A stretch of 50,955 nt of DNA, from assembly GCA_021794275.1 (NCBI GenBank), contig JAJYRD010000055.1, positions 7,378-58,332 of the forward strand, read 5' to 3'. This DNA is from Pseudomonadota bacterium. Lineage in GTDB: Bacteria > Pseudomonadota > Gammaproteobacteria > Acidiferrobacterales > Acidiferrobacteraceae. The position numbers were made by a program, and so were the translations under genes. Numbering within the stretch: position 1 is the first letter of the stretch; every line of letters starts with the position of its first letter. The notes below the pieces were generated by a model, which worked only from the letters and a program-made list of their open reading frames with translations, did not search any database and was not told where the DNA came from. Positions 15,668-24,644 of the stretch are shown here, in pieces.

Positions 15668-18046
15668 ATGACCATGAGCGAACCCGAATCGACGCCCGCG
15701 TCAGGCGGGACCCTGGCGCGTGCCGGCGATGTGTTGCCCACAACCCTCGCTATCGTACCCATAACCAATCGCCCATTTTTTCCGGCTCAGGCCATCCCTT
15801 TGGTGCTGGATCGCGAACCCTGGAGCTCTACGATCGTTGCCGCGACCGAGAGTCCGCACAAGGTCGTGGGCCTGGTCCTGATCCGCAAGGACCAGGCGAC
15901 GGACGTCGTAAGCGGCGATTTCTACGATACGGGGACTGTCTGCCGTATCCATAAGGTCGCGCATAACGAGGACAAGCTCCAGGTGTTCGTGGAGGGTCTG
16001 CAGCGCTTTCACATGGATCAATGGGTCTCCGACGAGCGCCCTTTCGCGGTGCGCGCGCGCTACTTTCCTGAGCCCGAGGCCGTTGAGGGCGCGGACATCA
16101 AGGCCTATTCCGTGGCGATCATCAACACCATCAAGGAGCTCTTGCCGCTGAATCCGCTGTATGGGGAGGAGCTCAAATTCTTCCTGACGCGCTTTGGGCC
16201 CGACCAGCCTTCACGCTTGGCCGATTTCGCCGCAAGCCTCACGACCGCGAACAAGGAAGAGCTGCAAGACATTCTACACACGGTCGATCTCGAGCCGCGG
16301 CTCGAGAAGGTGCTCTTTCTTCTCCGAAAGGAGCTGGATCTCGCCAAGATCCAGGCCCGCATCAGCGAGCGGGTCGAGGAGAAGATCAACGAACAGCAAC
16401 GCCAGTTCTTCCTGCGCGAGCAACTGAAGGCCATCCAGAAAGAGCTCGGCATCGCAAAGGACGATCGCACCGCCGAAATCGAGGTCTTCCGCGAGCGGCT
16501 TACGACCCTGACCCTCCCCGAGGCCGCGCAAAAGCGTGTCGAGGAGGAGCTGCAAAAGATGGCGGTGCTCGAGATGGGCTCGCCCGAGTACGCAGTTACG
16601 CGCAATTACCTCGAGTGGCTTACGATGCTGCCGTGGGGGCGTTATTCACCCGACAAAATCGATCTGAAGCAGGCCCGCGAGATCCTGGATCGGGACCATG
16701 ACGGCCTCGACGACGTCAAGGATCGGATCATCGAGTTCCTGGCGGTCGGGGCGATGAAGGGCGAGGTGGCGGGCTCCATCCTGCTGCTCGTGGGGCCACC
16801 CGGGGTGGGCAAGACCTCCATAGGCCGCTCCATTGCGGCCTCGCTCGGGCGCACCTTTTACCGGTTCTCCGTGGGAGGCATGCGCGACGAGGCCGAGATC
16901 AAGGGTCACCGCCGTACCTACATCGGCGCGATGCCGGGCAAGTTCATCCAGGCAATCCGCGAGGTCGGGGTGGCGAACCCCATCATCATGTTGGATGAGA
17001 TCGACAAGATCGGTTCCTCGTATCAGGGGAATCCGGCCTCGGCGCTGCTCGAGGTCCTGGACCCTGAACAGAACGTGGATTTCCTGGACCACTACCTCGA
17101 TCTGCGCTTCGATCTCTCCAAGGTGCTGTTCATCTGCACGGCCAACCAGCTCGACACCATACCGCGCCCGCTGCTCGATCGTATGGAGGTCATCCGGCTC
17201 GCAGGCTATATCACGAGCGAGAAGATGGCGATTGCCAAGCATCATCTCCTGCCCAAGCAAATGAACAAGGTGGGCCTTAAGCGCGGGCAGTTGCGCATAG
17301 AGGATCAGGCCATACGCGAGATCATCGAGGGCTACGCGCGCGAGGCCGGCGTCCGCAGCCTCGAAAAGAAGCTGGGCTCGATCGCGCGCAAGGCGGTGGT
17401 GGCCATGATCAACGGCAAGGAGCCGCCGATCAAGGTGAGCGCGCGCAATCTTGAGAAATACCTTGATCGGCCGGTCTTCCAGCCGATCAAGCCTTTGCGT
17501 GGCGTGGGTGTCATGACGGGGCTTGCCTGGACCCCGATGGGCGGCGCCATCCTCGATATCGAGGTAACGCGCGTGCATCGCGCCAACCGCGGGATCAAGA
17601 TCACGGGGCAATTGGGCGATGTAATGCGCGAGTCGGCGGAGATCGCTTACAGCTATATCTCCTCGCACTGCAAACAGTACCACTGTCCCGAGGACTTCTT
17701 CGACAAGGCATCCTTGCATCTGCATGTGCCCGCGGGCGCTATCCCCAAGGACGGGCCGAGTGCTGGTGTCACGATCGCAAGCGCGCTCCTATCGCTTGCC
17801 CGTGGCAAGCGCGTAATCCGGCCCCTCGCGATGACAGGCGAGCTTACGCTCACGGGCTACGTCCTCCCGGTTGGCGGCATACGCGAGAAGATCATAGCGG
17901 CGCGGCGCGTGAAGATCCCTGAGATCATCATCCCCGAGGCTAATCGGAACGATTTCGAGGAATTGCCGGAGAATGTGCGCAGCGGAATCGTGATGCACTA
18001 CGTCAAACATTACCGCGACGTTGCGGCCTTGATCTTTCCGGAGTAG
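15668..18046 (+). CDS. lon: ATP-dependent protease Lon
   Basis: The 792-residue protein has the N-terminal substrate-binding LON domain (about 25-215), a coiled linker (for example EQQRQFFLREQLKAIQKELG), an AAA+ module with Walker A GPPGVGKT (376-383), Walker B IIMLDEID, and the C-terminal Ser-Lys protease. The catalytic dyad is Ser698 (PKDGPSAGVT) and Lys741 (GGIREKII). All residues are intact. Lon degrades misfolded and regulatory proteins in the cytoplasm. The start could also be the ATG two codons later. It has its own heat-shock promoter and is followed after 3 bp by a zinc-ribbon gene. Lon can also degrade antitoxins such as HipB. Confidence 0.98.
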   Translation: MTMSEPESTPASGGTLARAGDVLPTTLAIVPITNRPFFPAQAIPLVLDREPWSSTIVAATESPHKVVGLVLIRKDQATDVVSGDFYDTGTVCRIHKVAHNEDKLQVFVEGLQRFHMDQWVSDERPFAVRARYFPEPEAVEGADIKAYSVAIINTIKELLPLNPLYGEELKFFLTRFGPDQPSRLADFAASLTTANKEELQDILHTVDLEPRLEKVLFLLRKELDLAKIQARISERVEEKINEQQRQFFLREQLKAIQKELGIAKDDRTAEIEVFRERLTTLTLPEAAQKRVEEELQKMAVLEMGSPEYAVTRNYLEWLTMLPWGRYSPDKIDLKQAREILDRDHDGLDDVKDRIIEFLAVGAMKGEVAGSILLLVGPPGVGKTSIGRSIAASLGRTFYRFSVGGMRDEAEIKGHRRTYIGAMPGKFIQAIREVGVANPIIMLDEIDKIGSSYQGNPASALLEVLDPEQNVDFLDHYLDLRFDLSKVLFICTANQLDTIPRPLLDRMEVIRLAGYITSEKMAIAKHHLLPKQMNKVGLKRGQLRIEDQAIREIIEGYAREAGVRSLEKKLGSIARKAVVAMINGKEPPIKVSARNLEKYLDRPVFQPIKPLRGVGVMTGLAWTPMGGAILDIEVTRVHRANRGIKITGQLGDVMRESAEIAYSYISSHCKQYHCPEDFFDKASLHLHVPAGAIPKDGPSAGVTIASALLSLARGKRVIRPLAMTGELTLTGYVLPVGGIREKIIAARRVKIPEIIIPEANRNDFEELPENVRSGIVMHYVKHYRDVAALIFPE

Positions 18047-18049
18047 GCC

Positions 18050-18331
18050 GTGGGACACAAGGTGGACTTCGCGTGTCGCGCGTGCCGTTACGAAGAGCGG
18101 GATCTCGGTGTCGGGCGCGGTCGCAGGCCCTGGCCGGTCTTGCGGCTGTTTCGATGCGACAACTGCCATTCGGTCGGCAGTGCTTGGGTCGACGAGGGTG
18201 GCATCGCGCGCTGCAGTCTGTGCTACCACGACGATATCGGCTTGCTCCCAGACGACGCGACATCCGTTGCCTGCCCGAAGTGCGAGGGGCGTGGGGCATT
18301 CACCCACCACCTCGATGAGACCTGGGAGTGA
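18050..18331 (+). CDS. Small double zinc-ribbon protein downstream of lon
   Basis: GTG at 18050 lies 3 bp after the lon stop, so it is read from the lon transcript. The 93 residues hold four CxxC knuckles (CRAC, CDNC, CSLC, CPKC), enough for two zinc ribbons. An Arg-rich stretch (GRGRRPWPVLRLF) lies between the first two, and a His pair (FTHHLDETWE) lies at the end. I do not know a named family. Placement behind lon and the zinc ribbons suggest an adaptor or nucleic-acid-binding role in heat stress; this is inference. Confidence 0.72.
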   Translation: MGHKVDFACRACRYEERDLGVGRGRRPWPVLRLFRCDNCHSVGSAWVDEGGIARCSLCYHDDIGLLPDDATSVACPKCEGRGAFTHHLDETWE

Positions 18332-18332
18332 G

Positions 18333-18653
18333 CTAGCCCAAGCGCACGGGTTTTTTGAGCTGCTGGCTCGCGAAAGTCTCGAGGTCGGCCAGGAGTTCGT
18401 GGCCATCCTTGCGCACCCAGCGGTCGGCGGCGGCGTCGTAGTCGTAGTGGAAGCCCCCGGCGCGGGCCGCGAGCCAGATCTGCTTGAGCGGTCGCTGCTT
18501 ATTGAGCACGATGTGCGAGCCGTCCGGGAATTCGAGTGTCAGGATCTCACCTTCGGTCTCGAATTCGATATCCGGGGCGTGGGTCTCGATGGCCTGCTCA
18601 ATGCGTTCGAGCGTCGCCCGCACGAGCATGTCGTAGTCGTTGTCATTCAGCAT
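18333..18653 (-). CDS. cyaY: Iron donor/frataxin protein CyaY
   Basis: The 106-residue protein matches the bacterial frataxin fold: an acidic N-terminal helix (MLNDNDYDMLVRATLERIEQ) with iron-binding Asp/Glu, then the beta sheet with GSHIVLNKQRPLKQIWLAA and the conserved Trp and Gly residues, then YDYDAAADRWV. CyaY modulates iron-sulfur cluster assembly on IscS in the cytoplasm. It converges on the zinc-ribbon gene with a 1-bp gap. Confidence 0.95.
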   Translation of the reverse strand: MLNDNDYDMLVRATLERIEQAIETHAPDIEFETEGEILTLEFPDGSHIVLNKQRPLKQIWLAARAGGFHYDYDAAADRWVRKDGHELLADLETFASQQLKKPVRLG

Positions 18654-18879
18654 CGGCGGTTCCTTCGTCGTCTATGGCGCACCGTTCGTCTCCCACCCCT
18701 CCCTTGTGGTGGGTGGGGGGTGGATCATGGCGGTCGCACCCGGCGCATGGTAGCCGGCCTTGCGCCAAACGGCCAGACGGCGAAGGCCCCCGCGCCGGGA
18801 AGCGGCCCCTGGAGTCTTCCTGGGGTCTGTCGGCCTGCGCCCTTGAGTCGGGCGCGCCTCACCCTCTATTCTTGGCGCC

Positions 18880-19959
18880 ATGGCGAAAAAGATCCTTATC
18901 CTCGGCGGCTATGGCACCTGCGGGCGCCGGATCGCCGAGATGCTCATGCAGGAACCGGGCGCCGAGTGCGTCATTGGCGGCCGCGACGCCGCCCGCGGCC
19001 AGGCTTTGTCCGCTACGCTCGGCATCCCGTTCGTGACAGTCGACATCCAGCGTCAGGCCTCGCTGAATGCCGCCCTGGACGGGGTCTTCGCGGTCGTGAA
19101 TACCTGCGGGCCGTTCCGCCCCCACGATTATGTGGTGGCCGAGCGCTGCGCGCGGCGCGGGGTGCATTATGTCGACATGGCCGACGAGACCTCCTATATA
19201 CTGGGCATCCAGGCTCTTTCAGGGCGCGCGGTCGAGGGTGGCGTGTCGCTGGTATCGGGGGCCGGATCGGGCCTCGTTTTTTCCTCGGTGCTGGCGGCTG
19301 CCATCGCCCCTGGGTTCGACGTCATCGCCGACATCGAGATCGCGGCTTTGTCCGGTAATCGCAACCCACGGGGGCTTGCGAGTGTGCGGGCGCTGCTTGC
19401 GGCGCAGGGACGTCGGGCGCGGATCTATGAAGGAGGCACGTGGCAGGAAGTGCCGGGATATACCAGGGGCCGGACCGTGGCCCTCCCCAAACCGCTCGGA
19501 CGCCATCGCCTTTATGTGACCGACGCCCCCGAAATCGAGATCCTGGGCAAGCACTACGGCGCTGGGGTCACGTATCGCACCGGGCTCGAGCTTGCGGTCT
19601 TGAACCGCGCGCACGCCTGGCTTGGCTCCTTGAGCCGGCTGGGTTTGGTCGCCGACCCGGGGCGGTATGCCAAGGCCCTGCACGTCCTGCAAAAGGGTCT
19701 GCGGCGCTTTGGCAAGGCGGCCTTCGGGCTACGCGTCGTGTTGCGTGGCGAGCGGGGCGGCGAGCCCCTTGTGCGTAGCGCCGCCCTCGTGGTCTGTGAG
19801 GACGGTCTGTCGACTTTGTGCTCGCCGGTGGTGGCGCTCGTGCGCAAGTGGATGGCGAGCGGCGGGGAGCCGGGCGCCTTCCCCTGTTCCGGTGTTCTCA
19901 CTCTTGCGGATATGACGCGCGAATGGACGATGCAACAAGTGGTGTTACAGCTTTCGTGA
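18880..19959 (+). CDS. Saccharopine-dehydrogenase-like NAD(P)-binding oxidoreductase
   Basis: The 359-residue protein begins KKILILGGYGTCGRRIAEML, a Rossmann dinucleotide loop with GGYGTCG. It continues with VNTCGPFRPHDYVVAERCARRGVHYVDMADE, diagnostic of the saccharopine-dehydrogenase/trans-acting enoyl reductase group. True saccharopine dehydrogenase activity is unlikely in this lineage; related proteins act on lipids or have no known substrate. A hydrophobic stretch around 135-150 could touch a membrane. No TM helix is sure. Its stop overlaps the lptM start as TGATG, so it leads the lysine cluster transcript. Confidence 0.82.
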   Translation: MAKKILILGGYGTCGRRIAEMLMQEPGAECVIGGRDAARGQALSATLGIPFVTVDIQRQASLNAALDGVFAVVNTCGPFRPHDYVVAERCARRGVHYVDMADETSYILGIQALSGRAVEGGVSLVSGAGSGLVFSSVLAAAIAPGFDVIADIEIAALSGNRNPRGLASVRALLAAQGRRARIYEGGTWQEVPGYTRGRTVALPKPLGRHRLYVTDAPEIEILGKHYGAGVTYRTGLELAVLNRAHAWLGSLSRLGLVADPGRYAKALHVLQKGLRRFGKAAFGLRVVLRGERGGEPLVRSAALVVCEDGLSTLCSPVVALVRKWMASGGEPGAFPCSGVLTLADMTREWTMQQVVLQLS

Positions 19960-20090
19960 TGGCACGCAGCCTGGTCTTCGTGGCGGCCCTGGCGCTTGTC
20001 GCGTGCGGCAAACAAGGTCCGCTCTACCTGCCGCCTCCGAAGCCCGCGTCGCCCCATGCCGCGCATCACGGCGCGGGGACACGCCCGTGA
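19959..20090 (+). CDS. lptM: LptM (YifL-type) small outer-membrane lipoprotein
   Basis: Too short for most gene callers: 43 residues from ATG at 19959. Signal peptide MARSLVFVAALALVACG with lipobox VACG, and after the lipidated Cys the conserved KQGPLYLPPP. This matches LptM, which helps assembly of the LptD/E lipopolysaccharide translocon. Its usual place immediately upstream of lysA confirms the call. It overlaps the saccharopine-like gene by one base and lysA by 4 bp (GTGA). Confidence 0.9.
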   Translation: MARSLVFVAALALVACGKQGPLYLPPPKPASPHAAHHGAGTRP

Positions 20091-21355
20091 GCGCCTTTGA
20101 TTACCGGGACGACCAGCTGTTCGTCGAGGACGTGGCGCTCGCCGAGATCGTCGACGCGGTCGGATCCCCCTGTTACATCTATAGCCGCCGGACCCTGGTC
20201 GATGCCTACCACGCCTTCGCCGATGCCCTTGCGGATCGGCCGAGCCTTGTCTGCTATGCGGTGAAGGCCAACGGCAATCTGGCCCTGCTTGCGACCTTGG
20301 CGGATCTCGGGGCGGGCTTCGATATCGTCTCGCAGGGGGAGCTCGAGCGGGTGTTGGCCGCCGGCGGTGATCCCATGCGTATCGTGTTTTCGGGAGTCGG
20401 CAAGACCGAGACCGAGATGCGCCGCGCGCTCGAGGTCGGGATCCGTTGCTTCAATGTCGAGTCTGCTGCCGAGCTTACCCGGCTCGATCGGGTGGCGGCG
20501 GCGCTCGGGGTGCGGGCGCCGGTCTCCTTGCGTGTGAATCCGGACGTCGACGCCAAGACCCACCCGTATATCGCCACCGGACTCAAGGAAAACAAGTTCG
20601 GGATACCGCTTGGGGAGGCCGCGGCGTGCTACGCCCGCGCGCGTGAATACCCCCACCTCACCTTTATTGGTGTCGATTGCCATATTGGTTCACAATTGAC
20701 CGATCTTAGGCCTTTTGCCGACGCCCTGGACCGCGTCTTGCCGGAGGTCGTGCGCCTGCGCCGCGCCGGGCTCGCGCTTACCCATGTCGATGTGGGCGGG
20801 GGGCTTGGGATACGCTACCACGATGAGCGTCCGCCCACGGTCGCGGCCTATGTGGCGCTCGTCCGGGAACGGCTTGCGTCACATGGGCTCGAGGACGTGG
20901 AACTCGTTCTGGAGCCGGGACGGGCCTTGGTGGCGGCCGCAGGGCTCCTTGCGACCCGCGTCGAATACATCAAGGACACAGACAGCAAGCGGTTCGCCAT
21001 CGTTGATGCCGGTATGAACGACCTGATACGGCCGGCGCTCTACGGGGCCTGGCAAAACGTGATTCCCGCGCGCAGAAGGCCGGGCCCTATCCAGGAATAC
21101 GATGTCGTGGGCCCCGTGTGCGAAAGCGCCGATGTCTTCGGACGCGGCCGCCCCTTGGCGATAGAGCCAGGCGACATCCTGGCGATTGCCGAGGCCGGGG
21201 CCTACGGTTTCACTATGAGCAGCCAGTACAACGCACGCCCGCGCCCCCCTGAGGTCCTGGTCGACGGCGCGCGTTTTCATATAGTGCGTGAGCGCGAGAC
21301 CTACGAGGACCTCATGCGTGGTGAGCGCATAGTGCGTAAGGCGCAGTGGTCATGA
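20087..21355 (+). CDS. lysA: Diaminopimelate decarboxylase
   Basis: The start is GTG at 20087, overlapping the lptM stop. The 422 residues hold the alanine-racemase-type barrel with pyridoxal-phosphate Lys60 in [11 protein letters not shown], the [16 protein letters not shown] motif, the HIGSQ motif ([11 protein letters not shown]) and [12 protein letters not shown]. The C-terminal [11 protein letters not shown] supplies the substrate-contacting Cys and Glu. It converts meso-diaminopimelate to lysine. All features are normal. Confidence 0.97.
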   Translation: MSAFDYRDDQLFVEDVALAEIVDAVGSPCYIYSRRTLVDAYHAFADALADRPSLVCYAVKANGNLALLATLADLGAGFDIVSQGELERVLAAGGDPMRIVFSGVGKTETEMRRALEVGIRCFNVESAAELTRLDRVAAALGVRAPVSLRVNPDVDAKTHPYIATGLKENKFGIPLGEAAACYARAREYPHLTFIGVDCHIGSQLTDLRPFADALDRVLPEVVRLRRAGLALTHVDVGGGLGIRYHDERPPTVAAYVALVRERLASHGLEDVELVLEPGRALVAAAGLLATRVEYIKDTDSKRFAIVDAGMNDLIRPALYGAWQNVIPARRRPGPIQEYDVVGPVCESADVFGRGRPLAIEPGDILAIAEAGAYGFTMSSQYNARPRPPEVLVDGARFHIVRERETYEDLMRGERIVRKAQWS

Positions 21356-22200
21356 AGGGTGCGGCTGGTGGGCAGCGCTTCGTCAAGATGCATGGCCTGG
21401 GGAACGATTTCGTCGTACTGGATGCGGTGACTGGCCACCCCGACCTGAGGCCCGAGCGCATCCGCCGGATCGCCGACCGCCATTTCGGGGTCGGCTGTGA
21501 TCAGGTCCTTGTGGTCTTACCAAGCAGCGAGCCGGGTGTCGACTTCGGATATCGCATCTTCAACGCCGACGGCGGCGAGGTGCAACAGTGCGGGAATGGG
21601 GCGCGTTGCTTCGCGCGCTACGTGCGCGACGAGGGCCTCTGCGCGAAGGAGACCCTCACTGTGCGCACCGCGGGCGGCATTATCACGCTCACCCTCCAGG
21701 ACGATGGAGACGTGGCGGTCAACATGGGTCTGCCGCGCTGGGACCCGGCGGTTGTGCCGTTTCTGGCCGAGCGCGAGCTGCGCCTATACACCCTTGATGT
21801 GGGCGGACGTTCGGTGGAGGTGAACGTGCTGTCGCTCGGCAATCCCCATGCCGTGCAGGTGGTGGAGGATGTCGAGCGCGCCCCGGTCGCTACTCTCGGT
21901 CCCTTGATCGAGCGTCATGCCCGATTTCCGGAGGGTGTGAACGTCGGCTTTATGCAGATCCTCGATCGGCGCACCATACGACTGCGAGTCTACGAGCGCG
22001 GCGCGGGCGAGACGCTCGCATGCGGCTCGGGGGCCTGCGCGGCGGCGGTGGCGGGACGCGAACGGGGCTTGCTGGACGACGACGTCGAGGTCCATTTACG
22101 TGGCGGAAGGCTCGTCATCCGCTACGACGGAACGGGGCCTGTATGGATGCGTGGTCCGGCGGAGCGTGTGTATGAAGGACGGTTGAGCGAGCAGGGGTGA
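21352..22200 (+). CDS. dapF: Diaminopimelate epimerase
   Basis: ATG at 21352 overlaps the lysA stop as ATGA. The 282-residue protein has both catalytic cysteines: Cys80 in [16 protein letters not shown] and Cys224 in [16 protein letters not shown]. It begins [15 protein letters not shown]. It interconverts LL- and meso-diaminopimelate for lysine and cell wall synthesis. Directly coupled to lysA and followed by the DUF484 gene after 4 bp. Confidence 0.97.
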   Translation: MKGAAGGQRFVKMHGLGNDFVVLDAVTGHPDLRPERIRRIADRHFGVGCDQVLVVLPSSEPGVDFGYRIFNADGGEVQQCGNGARCFARYVRDEGLCAKETLTVRTAGGIITLTLQDDGDVAVNMGLPRWDPAVVPFLAERELRLYTLDVGGRSVEVNVLSLGNPHAVQVVEDVERAPVATLGPLIERHARFPEGVNVGFMQILDRRTIRLRVYERGAGETLACGSGACAAAVAGRERGLLDDDVEVHLRGGRLVIRYDGTGPVWMRGPAERVYEGRLSEQG

Positions 22201-22204
22201 GGCC

Positions 22205-22894
22205 GTGAAACAGTCGAGCGAAGAGCTGTCGTGGGAAGAGGGCGTGGCGCGCTATCTGCGCGACAACCCCGATTATTTCGAACGCCATGAGGATCTCTTG
22301 GAGGATCTGCGGATCCCACACAAGGGTCGCGGGCAGGCGGTTTCCTTGCTGGAGCGTCAGGCCGCGGTATTGCGCGATCGCCTTGCCGCCCGGGATCGTG
22401 AGCGCCAGGGCTTCCTCGCCGCGGCGCGCGAAAACGAGGCGCTCGCCGAGAAGTTGCACAAGCTTGCGGTCGCCTTGATCGACGCCGCTTCCCTGGACGA
22501 TGTGTTCGGTAGCGTCTATGACCTGGGGCGCAGCCAGCTGAAGCTCGATGCCGTGACGATCCTTCTGGGGGTGAATGGCGGCCCCCTGGGCGGACGGTCG
22601 GAGTTCGTGGCGCCGGATGATGGCCGGCTGCGCCGTGCCCTGGCCTTGTCCCGGGAGCGCCCCTTGTGTGGGCCCAAGGCGATCTTAGCCGAGGCGCGCA
22701 GTCTTCTCGGACCCGATGAAGCGCGTATCGGGTCGGTGGCGCTCGTGCCCTTGCGCGACCCAGTGCGTTCCGGGCTCGTCCTCTTCGGGAGCCACGATCG
22801 CGAGCGTTTTCCAGCGGGCGTGGGGACTATGTATCTGGGCCGGCTTGGCGAACTCGTGATGCGCGCCGTGGCTCGGCAGCTGGACCGGGCTTGA
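22205..22894 (+). CDS. DUF484 (GAF-like) family protein
   Basis: GTG at 22205. The 229 residues start with a helical region (VARYLRDNPDYFERHEDLLEDL) typical of DUF484, a long coiled-coil (residues about 40-90), then a GAF-like fold ending in VALVPLRDPVRSGLVLFGS. This family lies between dapF and xerC in many gammaproteobacteria and has no settled function. Ligand binding by the GAF part is inferred. Confidence 0.93.
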   Translation: MKQSSEELSWEEGVARYLRDNPDYFERHEDLLEDLRIPHKGRGQAVSLLERQAAVLRDRLAARDRERQGFLAAARENEALAEKLHKLAVALIDAASLDDVFGSVYDLGRSQLKLDAVTILLGVNGGPLGGRSEFVAPDDGRLRRALALSRERPLCGPKAILAEARSLLGPDEARIGSVALVPLRDPVRSGLVLFGSHDRERFPAGVGTMYLGRLGELVMRAVARQLDRA

Positions 22895-23781
22895 TGACAG
22901 ACGCTTGGGGTCGCGCGATAACGCGCTGTCTCGATCGGCTGGCCTACGAGCGCCGTTATTCCGACCGGACGCTGCAGGCGTATGCACGCGATCTTGATGC
23001 GCTCGCCCGCTTCGCACGGACCCAGGGTTGCGAAGGCCCTGAGGGCATGACTGTCGAGGCCGCGCGCCGCTTCGTCGCGACCTTAAGCCGCGCCGGCTTG
23101 AGTGGCCGCAGCATAGCGCGCGCCCTGTCGGCGGCGCGTACCCTCTATCGTGAGCTTGGGTCGTACGCCAACCCATTTCGGGGGGTCAAGGCGCCGCACG
23201 CCCCCCGCTCCCTGCCGCGGGATCTGACGGTGGATACCCTCCAGGGGCTTCTGGCCCGGGCCCCAGCAGGGGATATTGAGACCCGGGATATGGCTATGGT
23301 CGAACTTCTCTATGGGGCCGGCCTGCGCCTGTCCGAGCTCGCGGGGCTGCGCCTCACGGATCTCGATTTTGCCCAGGGTCTTGTGCGGGTTACGGGCAAG
23401 GGGCGACGGGAGCGCCTCGTGCCCATGGGACGCGAGGCAGAGGCCGCCCTCAAGGCCTGGCTTCCGCTGCGGCCGGGGGCTGATCCCCTGGGGGCTCTGT
23501 TTCCGGGGCAAAGCGGGCGACCGCTCGGCCCACGCGCGATTCAAAAGCGGCTTGCCCTCTTCGCCCGCGCCCGGGGTCTCGCGACCCCCCTCCATCCGCA
23601 TATGCTGCGTCATTCGTTTGCGAGCCATATCCTGCAATCGAGCCAGGATCTGCGGGCCGTACAGGAACTCCTCGGGCACGCCCACCTGAGCACCACTCAG
23701 ATATATACCCATCTCGATTACCAGCAGCTGGCGCGCGTCTACGATGCAGCCCACCCGAGATCCCGTAAGAAGACGCGTTGA
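22894..23781 (+). CDS. xerC: Site-specific tyrosine recombinase XerC
   Basis: ATG at 22894 overlaps the DUF484 stop as TGATG. The 295-residue protein has the SAM-like N-terminal DNA-binding domain (ERRYSDRTLQAYARDL) and the catalytic residues Arg145, Lys169, His236, Arg239, His262 and Tyr271 (HPHMLRHSFASH, LGHAHLSTTQIYTH). Together with XerD it resolves chromosome dimers at dif. Position after dapF-DUF484 supports XerC and not XerD. No dif site was recognised in the window. Confidence 0.96.
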   Translation: MTDAWGRAITRCLDRLAYERRYSDRTLQAYARDLDALARFARTQGCEGPEGMTVEAARRFVATLSRAGLSGRSIARALSAARTLYRELGSYANPFRGVKAPHAPRSLPRDLTVDTLQGLLARAPAGDIETRDMAMVELLYGAGLRLSELAGLRLTDLDFAQGLVRVTGKGRRERLVPMGREAEAALKAWLPLRPGADPLGALFPGQSGRPLGPRAIQKRLALFARARGLATPLHPHMLRHSFASHILQSSQDLRAVQELLGHAHLSTTQIYTHLDYQQLARVYDAAHPRSRKKTR

Positions 23782-23845
23782 AGCGGGCCCAGCGCTTGTG
23801 CTAGCGTGTTTCCCGTCATCATGAGTACCTGGGGGAGGAGGGCTT

Positions 23846-24034
23846 ATGACGAGAAAAGATGGCGAGATGCCGCGCTTGGTGCGCACCGCCACCTATTGTG
23901 GGCCGGATCGCAGGCGCTCCGTGCGGCGCCGACAAGGTGATCGGCGCGACGTGATCCGCTGGGAGCCAGATCGGGGCGGTCGCCGCCAGAATGAGGGCCG
24001 TCGGGCAACGGACAATCGCTTCCTTTATCGCTGA
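23846..24034 (+). CDS. Tiny Arg/Asp-rich protein with DRR repeats
   Basis: ATG at 23846 follows an excellent GGAGGAGGG box. The 62 residues are a basic, probably disordered chain with repeated DRR/GRR elements (CGPDRRRSVRR, GDRRD, DRGGRRQ, EGRRATDNR). Net charge is strongly positive, so RNA or DNA binding is possible. I recognise no family. It sits between xerC and hslV on the same strand. Confidence 0.6.
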   Translation: MTRKDGEMPRLVRTATYCGPDRRRSVRRRQGDRRDVIRWEPDRGGRRQNEGRRATDNRFLYR

Positions 24035-24040
24035 ACGCCT

Positions 24041-24069
24041 CTTGCCTTTGACTAAGTGCGCCTCCACAT
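24041..24069 (+). promoter_or_regulatory. Possible heat-shock promoter of hslVU
   Basis: CTTGCCT (24041-24047), 14 bp, then CTCCACAT (24062-24069). The -10 matches sigma-32 at six of eight positions and the -35 at four of seven. The predicted RNA start is about 25 bases before the TTG start of hslV. Confidence 0.42.
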
Positions 24070-24101
24070 GGGAAGTATCGGTTTCAGGGCGGGGGTAAAC
24101 G

Positions 24102-24644
24102 TTGGAACAATTTCACGGCACGACCATTCTGTCGGTGCGCCGCGACGGGCGCGTCGTGATCGGCGGCGACGGTCAGGTCACGATGGGCCACACCATCATG
24201 AAGGCCAACGCGCGCAAGGTGCGCAGGCTTTATCGGGATTCGATCGTGGCCGGATTCGCCGGCGGGACCGCCGATGCCTTTACGCTCTTCGAGCGTTTCG
24301 AGGCCAAACTCGAGCAGCATCAGGGGCATCTGACGCGTGCGGCGGTCGAGCTTGCCAAGGACTGGCGGACCGACCGTCTGCTGCGCCGCCTGGAGGCCTT
24401 GCTCGCAGTCGCTGACAAGGACACCTCGCTCATCCTGACCGGCAATGGCGACGTCATAGAGCCCGAGGACGGGCTTATCGCCATAGGTTCTGGCGGTCCC
24501 TACGCGCAAGCCGCCGCCCGCGCCCTGCTGGCCCACACTGATCTCCCTGCGCGCGAGATCGTCGAGCGCGCACTGCATATCGCCGGAGACATCTGTCTCT
24601 ACACGAACCACAATCTCACGATCGAAGAATTGGGACGGGCCTGA
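24102..24644 (+). CDS. hslV: HslV peptidase subunit of the HslUV (ClpYQ) protease
   Basis: A TTG start at 24102 preceded by GGGGGT; no other start fits. The 180 residues begin [16 protein letters not shown]. The short propeptide is cut before the first Thr (residue 7), the active-site nucleophile. GDGQVTMG and the later [14 protein letters not shown] are family hallmarks. HslV forms the double hexameric proteasome-like core that HslU feeds. It overlaps hslU as TGATG. Confidence 0.97.
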   Translation: MEQFHGTTILSVRRDGRVVIGGDGQVTMGHTIMKANARKVRRLYRDSIVAGFAGGTADAFTLFERFEAKLEQHQGHLTRAAVELAKDWRTDRLLRRLEALLAVADKDTSLILTGNGDVIEPEDGLIAIGSGGPYAQAAARALLAHTDLPAREIVERALHIAGDICLYTNHNLTIEELGRA

